Origin: a virus
Virus record (IMG/VR): IMGVR_UViG_3300025115_000029
Location: 1-38,732 of that record
Direction: 5' to 3' (one strand)
Length of the DNA stretch: 38,732 nucleotides
Positions 17,461 to 23,585 of the stretch are shown one piece after another (positions within the stretch are counted from its first letter, which is position 1; every line of letters begins with the position of its first letter). A program made the translations under genes and the position numbers. Under the pieces are notes generated by a model. That model was given only the letters and a program-made list of their open reading frames with translations. It had not been told where the DNA came from and made no database searches.

Positions 17461-18144
17461 ATGCCATATGATAGTAAAGAAAAACAAAAAGATTGGTACT
17501 TGAAAAATAGGAAAAAAATACTTACTAAAGCCAAAGAGAGGTATGAACTTAAGAAGGAAGAAATTAAAAAGCAAAACAGGGAGAGGTATTATGCAAAAAA
17601 GGATCAGATACTAAAACAGTGTAAAGAATATAGGGACAGCCACAAGAAAGAGTGTTTAGAGAGAGCCAAGAGGTGGGCAAAAGAAAATCCGGAAAAGAGA
17701 AAAGCCATTGTTAGAAGACATTATGAAAAAAAGATGAAGGAGGACCCAGAATGGGGTAACAAAAGGGCCAGGAAATACTACCATAGAGATGTAGAGAAAT
17801 CCCGCAAAAAACTAAGAGAATACAGAAAGGAAAACCCTATTAAGACTAGGTATTGGAAATACAAAAGGAGAGTTAGGTGTGATTTTACTAGCGTGGACAA
17901 AGAACATATAACGGAGGATTTTAAGAAGGGGGTTTTAAAGATTCTCAAGGAACAGGATTATAAATGTCTGTATTGTGGAAAAGATGTCTCGGAAGATTAT
18001 TCTTTAGACCACAGGATTCCGCTTTCAAGAGGAGGGGATAATGCGGTGGAAAATATAGATATTGTTTGTAAGGACTGTAATACTAGAAAGTCCGCAAGAA
18101 CGAAAGAGGAATATTTAGAAATTATGGGGAGTATGACTCCCTAA
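17461..18144 (+). CDS. Free-standing HNH endonuclease
   Basis: The 227-residue protein has a long, very basic coiled-coil-like N-terminal part (Lys/Arg/Glu-rich to about residue 150), then a compact HNH nuclease: CLYCGKD, SLDHRIPLSRGG, NIDIVCKDCNTRKS, with two CxxC zinc knuckles and the DH catalytic pair. It is typical of phage homing endonucleases that sit next to conserved genes. It has its own leaderless-type promoter, like the HNH gene at 28729. The neighbouring NrdD fragment could be the remnant of its target. Confidence 0.85.
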   Translation: MPYDSKEKQKDWYLKNRKKILTKAKERYELKKEEIKKQNRERYYAKKDQILKQCKEYRDSHKKECLERAKRWAKENPEKRKAIVRRHYEKKMKEDPEWGNKRARKYYHRDVEKSRKKLREYRKENPIKTRYWKYKRRVRCDFTSVDKEHITEDFKKGVLKILKEQDYKCLYCGKDVSEDYSLDHRIPLSRGGDNAVENIDIVCKDCNTRKSARTKEEYLEIMGSMTP

Positions 18145-18192
18145 AATAACCCTATTTGGGGGATTGTAAACTAATTGTAAAGATAATTGACA

Positions 18193-18345
18193 ATGAAAAA
18201 GATTAAAAGACAACCTTGCGAGGTGTATAGTAGAATTGTGGGATATATTAGACCAATATCTCAATGGAATATTGGAAAGCAAAATGAGTTTAAGGACAGG
18301 AAAGTGTTTCGATTACATACGGAAAAGCGTATGATAGAGAAATAA
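18193..18345 (+). CDS. nrdD-like: Stand-alone NrdD-type glycyl-radical domain (50 aa)
   Basis: The product starts MKKIKRQPC and carries EVYSRIVGYIRP, SQWNIGKQNEFKDRKVF, matching the extreme C-terminus of class III anaerobic ribonucleotide reductase. Gly17 in RIVGY corresponds to the residue that carries the glycyl radical; Cys9 is the last cysteine of the usual zinc site. The rest of NrdD (ATP-cone, catalytic barrel) and the activase NrdG are absent from the window. Either it is a spare-part radical domain analogous to GrcA/YfiD for pyruvate formate-lyase, able to restore oxygen-cleaved host enzyme, or the 3' remnant of a lost nrdD gene. An own ATG and Lys-rich start favour a functional small protein. 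Confidence 0.72.
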   Translation: MKKIKRQPCEVYSRIVGYIRPISQWNIGKQNEFKDRKVFRLHTEKRMIEK

Positions 18346-18360
18346 AAGAGGTGTTTAAGA

Positions 18361-18745
18361 AATAATACATTTTTGTATTACTAGCTAAATAGCTCATTAA
18401 AAGGGGTGGCAGAGTTATTGCACAGCCTCAATGCTACGCCCAATAGGGCAGGGTGTACCCCTTGCTGGAATGTAGGGGGACACTCTTGTAGACAGCTGGT
18501 TGCGTGAGATATGGTATGGATTAGCTATCCGAGAAAACCTAATCGCTAACAGGTTGAAATCCTGTCCCCAACTGTACGAAAAAATCGTACGGCTGATTTA
18601 TAGGGAATTACACGATGACTACTATCGTAAAAGTGGTTGCTCAGGTGGATGGCGACCACCTGTAAGAAAACAAGGGTTGAAAGTCCCTTTTGGTGGAAAG
18701 TAGAAGTTAGCCACTACCAACCCACGAAACTTGTAGTTCCCTATG
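18361..18745 (+). ncRNA. Large structured non-coding RNA (RNA-1)
   Basis: About 500 bases without a credible gene but dense in base-paired helices. AAGGGGT (18401) pairs with ACCCCTT (18457) around a GCCC-AATA-GGGC hairpin. GATTAG (18519) pairs with CTAATC (18539). ACAGG-TTGAAAT-CCTGT (18549-18565) has a tRNA-like 7-nt T-loop. GTACGA (18574) pairs with TCGTAC. A 10-bp helix AGGGAATTAC (18602-18611) with GTAGTTCCCT (18733-18742) closes a domain holding ACGAT/ATCGT, CAGGTGG/CCACCTG and AAGGG/CCCTT hairpins. Size, phage context and T-loops recall ROOL/GOLLD-type ornate RNAs, but identity is not shown. The + strand is assumed. It is not a tRNA: no 7-bp acceptor stem fits. Confidence 0.65.
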
Positions 18746-18840
18746 AGTTATATCTTGTAGTAATTTTTCGTTGATTTAATATTTTAAATGTGTAATATAT
18801 AGTTAGTAAAGACCATAGCTCTTTACAACTAGGAGGCGAA

Positions 18841-19023
18841 ATGTTTACCGTATGTGAAGGATGTTTGGAAGGTGCAAGTATTGACTGCCCTTTGTATGTT
18901 TGTCAAACAAAGGATGGCTTCATATTCATTGGCTGTATTGTGTTTGCCTTTGAATTAGATGCATATATAAAAGGGAAGGTCGTGTTTGACTTAGGAGAAG
19001 ATAATGAAGTGTCAGATTTGTAA
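18841..19023 (+). CDS. Cys-rich hypothetical protein
   Basis: Has a strong ribosome-binding site (AGGAGG, 5 nt before the ATG), one of the best in the window. The 60-residue product has clustered Cys (VCEGCLEG, DCPLYVCQ), suggesting metal binding, then a hydrophobic beta-like part and an acidic end. The next gene starts 20 nt before its stop. No family recognised. Confidence 0.6.
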   Translation: MFTVCEGCLEGASIDCPLYVCQTKDGFIFIGCIVFAFELDAYIKGKVVFDLGEDNEVSDL

Positions 19024-19219
19024 GAGAGAAAGGTTGGTATTCTACTGTCTAACAGTAGCGAGATCACACATAATTGCCTGTATTAACTGTGCAGTAGTGT
19101 GTGGTTTGGAGATTATTGAGGAGGTACTACTAGAAAAAGAGGTGAGGGATGAGGGACTGGAAACAGGTAGTTCACGAAAGGGACAAGGTTTGCCAGATTT
19201 GCGGGACACAGGGAAGTAA
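19004..19219 (+). CDS. Small zinc-ribbon-like protein
   Basis: The start follows TAGGAGA at a proper distance and overlaps the preceding gene. MKCQICKRERL and ACINCAVVCG give two CxxC pairs, compatible with one zinc ribbon. The last third overlaps the HNH gene by 71 nt in another frame and looks like out-of-frame translation, so the conserved part is probably residues 1-50. Function unknown. Confidence 0.5.
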   Translation: MKCQICKRERLVFYCLTVARSHIIACINCAVVCGLEIIEEVLLEKEVRDEGLETGSSRKGQGLPDLRDTGK

Positions 19220-19385
19220 AAACAATCCATTAACAGTACATCATATTAAACCAAAATGCCAAGGAGGACCTAACACTCCAGAGAATGGTATTTTGTACTG
19301 TAAGAATTGTCATCACGACTACCACAAACAACAAGGCTTTCCAAGCAGAAGTAAAAGAAAGAAAAGTAAACATCGCAGACGCTAG
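19149..19385 (+). CDS. Compact HNH endonuclease
   Basis: A 78-residue minimal HNH nuclease: DKVCQICGT, LTVHHIKPKCQGG, NGILYCKNCHHDYH, with both CxxC zinc pairs and the catalytic HH/N/H residues, then a very basic tail (RSKRKKSKHRRR). A bare HNH of this kind may be a homing enzyme or a packaging/nicking accessory, though terminase lies 8 kb away. It precedes a terminator. Confidence 0.82.
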   Translation: MRDWKQVVHERDKVCQICGTQGSKNNPLTVHHIKPKCQGGPNTPENGILYCKNCHHDYHKQQGFPSRSKRKKSKHRRR

Positions 19386-19386
19386 T

Positions 19387-19443
19387 AAAAGAGAGGGGGC
19401 ATTAAAAATGTCTTTATATAAGCATAAATACCCCCTCTTTTAA
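19387..19443 (+). terminator. Rho-independent terminator
   Basis: GAGGGGG (19393-19399) pairs with CCCCCTC (19431-19437), extended by AAAAGA against TCTTTT, with an A/T-rich 31-nt loop and a following T-rich run. It separates the RNA-1/HNH segment from the replication segment. Confidence 0.7.
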
Positions 19444-19468
19444 TCTTATAATAAAATACTAGGTACAG

Positions 19469-19495
19469 TTGACCTGTGTTCTTATTTGATATAAA
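19469..19495 (+). promoter_or_regulatory. Sigma70-type promoter for the replication segment
   Basis: TTGACC (19469-19474), 15-nt spacer, TGATATAAA ending at 19495. It is the only promoter between the terminator and the gene at 19527. Confidence 0.5.
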
Positions 19496-19526
19496 TTAGT
19501 AATATATAAATTATTAAACAATACCT

Positions 19527-19742
19527 ATGGATAAAACGCTAGAATTATTCAAAGTGTTCCACTACTTAAAAGAGATTACAACAAAGTCTTATTCTCTTAA
19601 GAAGCTTCAGGATCTCATTGAAGCAAGAATTGACAAAAACACAACAGTAGGGGAGGGGGAATATAATGAATTTGCGAAGGAGTTGAAGGAAATCTCAGAT
19701 AAATTGGTCAGGTCTATTAAGGATATAGAAGAAATAGTTTAA
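19527..19742 (+). CDS. Small helical hypothetical protein
   Basis: A 71-residue protein predicted to be nearly all helical, with heptad-like spacing (LFKVFHYLKEI, FAKELKEISDKLVRSIKDIEEIV). Acidic and Lys-rich. It is first in the segment that encodes the replisome-organizer-like protein, 16 nt upstream of it. No family recognised; a small regulator or partner protein is possible. Confidence 0.55.
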   Translation: MDKTLELFKVFHYLKEITTKSYSLKKLQDLIEARIDKNTTVGEGEYNEFAKELKEISDKLVRSIKDIEEIV

Positions 19743-19758
19743 TTTATTACTTATTACT

Positions 19759-20247
19759 ATGAAAGGTTGGATAACATTACATAGGAAACTTTTAAAGAAC
19801 CCTATCTGTAGAAAATCAGATTATCTTTCAGTATGGGTTCATCTTCTACTTATGGCGAACCACGAGGAAACAAACTTCATTTGGAATAATAAAAAACAAG
19901 TTCTCAAGAAAGGGCAACTCTTAACGGGTAGAAAGAAATTAGCAAAATTAACTGGTGTAACAGAGTCTCAGGTATATAAAATCCTAGAATACCTCGAAAT
20001 AGAACAACAAATAGAACAACAAAAAACAACAAAATATACCATAATAACAATAAAAAACTGGTGTAAGTACCAAGAAAAGAACAACAAAAGTAACAACAGA
20101 GTAACAACAACGCAACAACAGAGTAACACATACAACAATGTTAATAACAATATTAATAAACAAGAGGAGATTTTTTTAAAGAAAAAAGAGAAAGAGAGAA
20201 AACAGAGAGAGTACGAAAAGACACTTAAACTTATAAGTAAAAAATAA
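19759..20247 (+). CDS. Replisome-organizer-like winged-helix protein
   Basis: Residues 1-105 match the DNA-binding domain of phage replisome organizers and DnaD-type proteins: GWITLHRKLLKNPI at the start, LSVWVHLLLMAN, KKGQLLTGRKKLAKLTGVTESQVYKILEYLE (the winged helix) and YTIITIKNWCKYQ. These proteins bind the phage origin and help load the host helicase. The second half is low complexity (Asn, Gln, Thr), then a basic coiled coil (FLKKKEKERKQREYEK). The low-complexity DNA may itself be the origin. No helicase or primase is encoded, so it probably recruits the host set. Confidence 0.72.
   Translation: MKGWITLHRKLLKNPICRKSDYLSVWVHLLLMANHEETNFIWNNKKQVLKKGQLLTGRKKLAKLTGVTESQVYKILEYLEIEQQIEQQKTTKYTIITIKNWCKYQEKNNKSNNRVTTTQQQSNTYNNVNNNINKQEEIFLKKKEKERKQREYEKTLKLISKK
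19995..20160. other. A/C-rich repeated tract, candidate replication origin
   Basis: Inside the organizer gene the + strand is nearly G-free and full of AACAAC/ACAACA units (for example around 20003, 20025, 20086, 20100 and 20113), ending in an A/T-rich stretch near 20140-20160. Several phages, including lambda, carry the origin as repeats within the initiator gene. No fixed iteron length is evident, so this is a candidate only. Confidence 0.4.
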
Positions 20248-20268
20248 TTTAATTTTTATATAAATAAA

Positions 20269-20583
20269 ATGTTTCAATCATTAACAAGTCGGGGTATAGA
20301 TAAGAAGTACCATGTGAGAGTTTATAAGAACTTTCCATTTAAGAAAGATAGTGACAAGGTAGTGAGGATCTTTGATAAGCAGGACGAGGCTATGGCAGAG
20401 AGTATTTTTATGAACGAGTATGATACTGAAGGAAAAAAATATTATGCTATGGACTACCCTCACGAGTGGGTTGTAGCAGATGAAAGTGTGGAGAAGGAAT
20501 ATAAAGAAAAACTAGATGTTGTTATTAATTACTTAGACAATAAAGAGGAGAACAGGGTTAGGGCAGTATATGGAAGTAAATAA
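20269..20583 (+). CDS. Hypothetical protein, 104 aa
   Basis: A charged protein with mixed helix/strand pattern (YHVRVYKNFPF, VVRIFDKQDEAMAES, YYAMDYPHEWVV). It overlaps the following nuclease-like gene by 14 nt. No recognised domain. Co-transcription with the organizer and the nuclease suggests a role in DNA metabolism, which is weak inference. Confidence 0.6.
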   Translation: MFQSLTSRGIDKKYHVRVYKNFPFKKDSDKVVRIFDKQDEAMAESIFMNEYDTEGKKYYAMDYPHEWVVADESVEKEYKEKLDVVINYLDNKEENRVRAVYGSK

Positions 20584-21112
20584 AATTATTCAAATGTTCG
20601 AGGATATGAATAAAGAGTTCACACCATACACAAAACAATTTAGTATTGAACTAACTCCTGCTAAGAGGGCAGAGCAGTGGGTGAAGAAAACTCTTACCAA
20701 AGACTTTGGAGAAATTTTAGAAGCGGATGATCACGAGATACACTACGATTTGCTTATAAGAAAGACAGGAAAAAAAGTGGAGGTTAAGTATGATAAGGGA
20801 AGTAAAAATTCGGGGAGGGTGGCAATAGAAACAGAGAGTTACGGAAAATATAAGGGAATATTAAGAAGTAAGTCAGACTTTTATGCAATAGTATGTTATG
20901 ACAGAGATTGGAGTGAGATAGTAGAAGGAATTAAAAAGAAGGGATCTTGGTTATGTATTATTATAAACACAAATTATCTAAGAGAAATGGTAACCACCAA
21001 GCCATATAAAGAGATATTGGGTGGGGATAATAAAGAGACCAAGATGTACCTAGTACCAGTAGAAGATGTAAGGGAAGCAAGTGTTAAAGTATATCCTATA
21101 AGTAAATACTAA
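20570..21112 (+). CDS. PD-(D/E)XK-like nuclease
   Basis: The 180-residue protein has HYDLLIRKTGKKVEVKYDKG (about 58-77): an Asp followed ~11 residues later by EVK on the next strand, the core of PD-(D/E)XK nucleases. A Gln/Glu-rich helix follows (RVAIETESYG). Such phage proteins act as Holliday-junction resolvases or recombination nucleases. It lies between the replisome-organizer segment and a likely DNA-binding protein. The fold is inferred from this motif alone. Confidence 0.55.
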   Translation: MEVNKIIQMFEDMNKEFTPYTKQFSIELTPAKRAEQWVKKTLTKDFGEILEADDHEIHYDLLIRKTGKKVEVKYDKGSKNSGRVAIETESYGKYKGILRSKSDFYAIVCYDRDWSEIVEGIKKKGSWLCIIINTNYLREMVTTKPYKEILGGDNKETKMYLVPVEDVREASVKVYPISKY

Positions 21113-21128
21113 AACCTTAAAATAATAT

Positions 21129-21156
21129 TTGACATCTTTGGTATATACTGTATAAT
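21129..21156 (+). promoter_or_regulatory. Consensus sigma70 promoter
   Basis: TTGACA (21129-21134), 16-nt spacer, TATAAT (21151-21156): both hexamers are perfect. It drives a run of small genes from 21191. The -10 and downstream leader are duplicated 296 bp further on. Confidence 0.8.
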
Positions 21157-21184
21157 TGTAATTAATATATTAAATTATTATATA
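21151..21184 (+). repeat. Duplicated -10/leader element, copy 1
   Basis: A 34-bp AT-rich element that includes the TATAAT box and an imperfect palindrome (TAATTAATATATTAAATTA). It recurs at 21447-21480 with one mismatch and lies 6 nt before an ATG, as does copy 2 (7 nt). It may bind a regulator. Confidence 0.75.
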
Positions 21185-21190
21185 AAAAAT

Positions 21191-21295
21191 ATGAAATACA
21201 AAAAATTAGAAAAAGAGTTAAGTGAGTATTTTGGGGGCATCAAGTTTGTAGATGTAGATGAGGTTATGAATATTATTAAGAAATGCTTAAATTAA
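21191..21295 (+). CDS. 34-residue hypothetical microprotein
   Basis: The first ATG after the consensus promoter. The product is a short amphipathic, Lys/Glu-rich helix (KKLEKELSEYF) followed by DVDEVMNIIKKCL. No family recognised. Position directly behind a strong promoter suggests early, high expression. Confidence 0.5.
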   Translation: MKYKKLEKELSEYFGGIKFVDVDEVMNIIKKCLN

Positions 21296-21309
21296 AAAGG
21301 GGAACTACA

Positions 21310-21483
21310 ATGCAAAAACTGTTAAACAAAGAACATCACAAAATGATAGTCACCTCAAAGACAGACGAGGTATCCATGATTAGTTGGGTTTCTAGCGGTC
21401 CCGCAAGGGATAAGTTCATCACTGGGATAAGGACAGAGTTATTTATTATGATTGTAATTAATATATTAAATTATTATATATAA
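21310..21483 (+). CDS. 57-residue hypothetical protein
   Basis: I choose the ATG at 21310 because AAGGGG stands 8 nt before it; an in-frame ATG at 21283 overlaps the previous gene and has no ribosome-binding site. The first 40 residues are polar; the last 11 (hydrophobic, Ile/Tyr-rich) are encoded by the second copy of the duplicated leader element, suggesting the frame was extended by that duplication. No function is evident. Confidence 0.5.
   Translation: MQKLLNKEHHKMIVTSKTDEVSMISWVSSGPARDKFITGIRTELFIMIVINILNYYI
21447..21480 (+). repeat. Duplicated -10/leader element, copy 2
   Basis: Same 34 bp as 21151-21184 except TATGAT replaces TATAAT. It overlaps the end of the preceding gene and stands 7 nt before the ATG at 21488. 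No good -35 is seen, so it may be a weak promoter or an operator. Confidence 0.75.
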
Positions 21484-21487
21484 ATAT

Positions 21488-21664
21488 ATGCAAATAACAC
21501 AGGTCAAACTTCAATTAATGGAGGATCTCTTAGGAGATGGTGAGTGGTTGGCATTACAGTCAGATAGAAAAATATCATTCTTTCTATCATTAGTAAGTTC
21601 AATGAATCTAACACAGGATAACTGGAGTAATTTTTGGAGAGTTATTAATTTATTAAAACAATAA
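21488..21664 (+). CDS. 58-residue hypothetical protein
   Basis: The ATG follows the second leader copy. The product is mostly helical with several Trp (GDGEWLALQSDRKISFFLSL, NWSNFWRVINLLK). No family recognised. It ends two bases before the next gene. Confidence 0.5.
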   Translation: MQITQVKLQLMEDLLGDGEWLALQSDRKISFFLSLVSSMNLTQDNWSNFWRVINLLKQ

Positions 21665-21666
21665 AC

Positions 21667-21996
21667 ATGAATATACCAAAAGAGTTCATACAGAATATAC
21701 AGGGGAAAGAGTTTGTTAAGTACGAGGGTTTACTAAACTTATTCCATACTAATGGAGGACAGTCAATAACTACAGAGTTGATAAGTTCTGAGTTAAAAGG
21801 CGAGACGTTCTTCATATTTAAAGCAACAGTGTCTGGAGAGAAGGGTTTATATGAAGGACACGGAGACGCTTGTAAGGGTAATGTTAGCTCAAATATCGTT
21901 AAACATATGATGAGAATGGCAGAGACTAGAGCTAAAGCTAGGGCATTAAGAGATTATAACAATATTGGTATGTGTTCAGTAGAGGAGTTAGATTAA
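21667..21996 (+). CDS. Conserved phage ssDNA-annealing/recombination-associated protein (tentative)
   Basis: The 109-residue protein has the pattern KEFVKYEGLLNLFH, ITTELI, FKATVSGEKGLYEGHGDA and MMRMAETRAKARALRDYNNIG. The AETRAKARALRD element recurs in small phage proteins related to DUF1071/Rad52-type annealing modules and other DNA-metabolism genes. The full Rad52 fold is not present at this length. I am confident of a conserved family but not of its activity; position beside replication genes supports a DNA role. Confidence 0.5.
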   Translation: MNIPKEFIQNIQGKEFVKYEGLLNLFHTNGGQSITTELISSELKGETFFIFKATVSGEKGLYEGHGDACKGNVSSNIVKHMMRMAETRAKARALRDYNNIGMCSVEELD

Positions 21997-22000
21997 TTAA

Positions 22001-22017
22001 TATAATCGAGGAATAAG
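22001..22017 (+). promoter_or_regulatory. TATAAT fused to TCGAGG before 22018
   Basis: TATAAT (22001-22006) shares its last T with TCGAGG (22006-22011), leaving 6 nt to the ATG. Here TCGAGG is spaced like a ribosome-binding site, unlike at the virion genes. Confidence 0.45.
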
Positions 22018-22203
22018 ATGAAAACTATAAAACAACAAATACAGAATGAGATAAACAAGATACATTCTGCATACGGGTACGATCAGAAGTTAAGAGATGA
22101 AATAAAAGCAAAACAAAGACAGATAGAAAAATGGGAGTTAGAGGACGCAATAGCAGACTTTAAAAATAAATTTAATCCTTATACAAATGAAGAATATCTT
22201 TAG
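22018..22203 (+). CDS. 61-residue basic helical protein
   Basis: A Lys/Gln-rich helical protein (KTIKQQIQNEINKIH, DEIKAKQRQIEKWELEDAIADFKNKF) with coiled-coil character. GAGG is 6 nt before the ATG. It overlaps the following gene by 17 nt. No family recognised. Confidence 0.55.
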   Translation: MKTIKQQIQNEINKIHSAYGYDQKLRDEIKAKQRQIEKWELEDAIADFKNKFNPYTNEEYL

Positions 22204-22843
22204 AGATAGTTTAGGAAAGTTTAGGTCATTAAAGATAAATCTGTTGGATGGACAGAGGAGGGGCGAGATAGTGTTTAGAAGGGTGTTTTTGTTGGTGATC
22301 ATATATGTTCTAATAGTCTTGATTAGTAAGTTAATTACTAACAAACCTCAGGAGGTCTACGAGGTAGAGGAGGTAGATGCAGGTCACATATATACACAGG
22401 AGGAATACCCGGAATTGTATGAAATACCAGAAAAAGAAGTAGTAGAAGTAGTAGAAACAGGAGGTAAGGGATTGGTTGTAGAACAAAAGGATAGTGTAAG
22501 GGAATATATTAAGAGTTATGGAGGGAAGATAGACGATGACTACCTTGCACTTTTAAGAAAGTATTGTGACGAGGAGACATTAAAGGTAGTCGTTGCTATC
22601 TCGGTTGCAGAGTCTAGTATGGGTAAAAATACAAATAAGCAGAGTAATTACTTCGGATGGTTTAAGGGAGGTAACAGAAGGTACGATCCTATTAGAGAAG
22701 AAATGGCACAGGAGATATGTAGGGGTGTAGGAACATACTACAGAAACATAGGGTTTGATAGAAATTTAACAATGAGATACACAGGAGGGGATAGGGTAGA
22801 GACTTGGACAGGCAACTTTATGAGCGCTATTGAGAGTATGTAG
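22187..22843 (+). CDS. Membrane-anchored muramidase/transglycosylase-like protein
   Basis: The 218-residue protein has a basic start, one membrane helix (about 32-50, VFLLVIIYVLIVLISKLI), a Glu/Val-rich linker and a lysozyme-like domain from ~105. It has VVAISVAESSMGKNTNKQSNYFGWFKGG, where Glu in AESSMG is the expected catalytic acid, and TMRYTGGDRVETW near the end. This fits soluble lytic transglycosylase or glucosaminidase-type folds. The signal-anchor would hold it outside the membrane. It lies 6 kb from the lysis cassette, so it may be a virion entry enzyme, a SAR-like lysin or a superinfection factor. Confidence 0.65.
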   Translation: MKNIFRDSLGKFRSLKINLLDGQRRGEIVFRRVFLLVIIYVLIVLISKLITNKPQEVYEVEEVDAGHIYTQEEYPELYEIPEKEVVEVVETGGKGLVVEQKDSVREYIKSYGGKIDDDYLALLRKYCDEETLKVVVAISVAESSMGKNTNKQSNYFGWFKGGNRRYDPIREEMAQEICRGVGTYYRNIGFDRNLTMRYTGGDRVETWTGNFMSAIESM

Positions 22844-22858
22844 TTCTTTTAAAAAATA

Positions 22859-23203
22859 GGGGTAGTTGCAAGTGAAGGTTCACAAGTTTATTGTGAGCCC
22901 TGGGGAAACCCAAGCTACCCTTATGACAGGCTCACCACACAAACACAGGTTAAGGCAGTTTCCTGTAGTGGTGGGTCTATCCGATAATTTAGGCTACTGT
23001 TTAAACTTGTCTTTGACAGTTAGGTAGCGTGAGTTATCGTATAGGCCCTGTAAAATGACCAAGTAGCTCTTTAATTGAATATTGTGTGGGTGAGAGTGGT
23101 GTGGAAACCTGTTGCTTAGAAAGGTTTGAAGAAGTACAAGTCTGGTTCGATTCCAGTAAATTGGGTCTTGTATGGCAACGTATACCAAGTACCTCTTACC
23201 CAC
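22859..23203 (+). ncRNA. Large structured non-coding RNA (RNA-2)
   Basis: A gene-free stretch of about 390 bases with strong helices. GGGTAG (22860) pairs with CTACCC (22915) around GGTTCAC/GTGAGCC and a GNRA hairpin TGGG-GAAA-CCCA (22901-22912). CTCACCAC (22931) pairs with GTGGTGGG (22968) around ACAGG/CCTGT. GGTCTATCCGATAA (22974) pairs with TTATCGTATAGGCC (23034) around GCTAC/GTAGC. GTGGGTGAG (23086) pairs with CTTACCCAC (23195) around AAACCT/AGGTTT and a T-arm-like CTGG-TTCGATT-CCAG (23142-23156). The T-arm has no acceptor stem beside it, so it is not a tRNA. It shares a 22-nt motif with RNA-1. Strand assumed from gene direction. Confidence 0.65.
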
Positions 23204-23231
23204 TTAGTATTTAATTTAACTAAATAGAGTT

Positions 23232-23585
23232 ATGGAACAAAATAAAAGAGAGATTAAATTTCGGGCGTGGAGTGATAAGGACAGTAAAATGACATACTTT
23301 GATTTGCATTCTCTTACTGGGATTTATAGTGATATATGGGATTATATAAATCCAGAAAAGATACAACAATATACAGGACTAAAAGACAAGAATGGAAAGG
23401 AGATATATGAGGGTGATATTGTAATTACCTCGGGATATAAGACTGTAGTTCATTATGAAGCACCAAGGTTTACCTGTAGGTACGGGCTAGGAAATGAGGA
23501 GGAAATGGAGTTTGATGTGTTCCGTAATATAGAAGTAATCGGCAACATCTACGAGAATCCTAATTTATTATCAGAGAAAGAATAA
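23232..23585 (+). CDS. YopX-family protein
   Basis: The 117-residue protein has the YopX order: REIKFRAWSDKDSKMTYFD, QYTGLKDKNGKEIYEGDIV, IEVIGNIYENPNLL. YopX proteins are small beta proteins common in phages of Gram-positive bacteria; their role is not established. Its stop overlaps the next start (TAATG), opening a chain of coupled small genes. Confidence 0.88.
   Translation: MEQNKREIKFRAWSDKDSKMTYFDLHSLTGIYSDIWDYINPEKIQQYTGLKDKNGKEIYEGDIVITSGYKTVVHYEAPRFTCRYGLGNEEEMEFDVFRNIEVIGNIYENPNLLSEKE

Noticed and set aside
18500-18703. 67-codon open frame inside RNA-1
   Set aside because: It crosses several strong helices, has no ribosome-binding site or ATG, and the product resembles no protein.
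23086-23203. tRNA gene suggested by TTCGATT loop and a 9-bp stem
   Set aside because: The T-arm-like hairpin is not next to the 3' strand of the outer stem, and no D-arm or anticodon arm fits. The same reason excludes a tRNA at 18549-18565.
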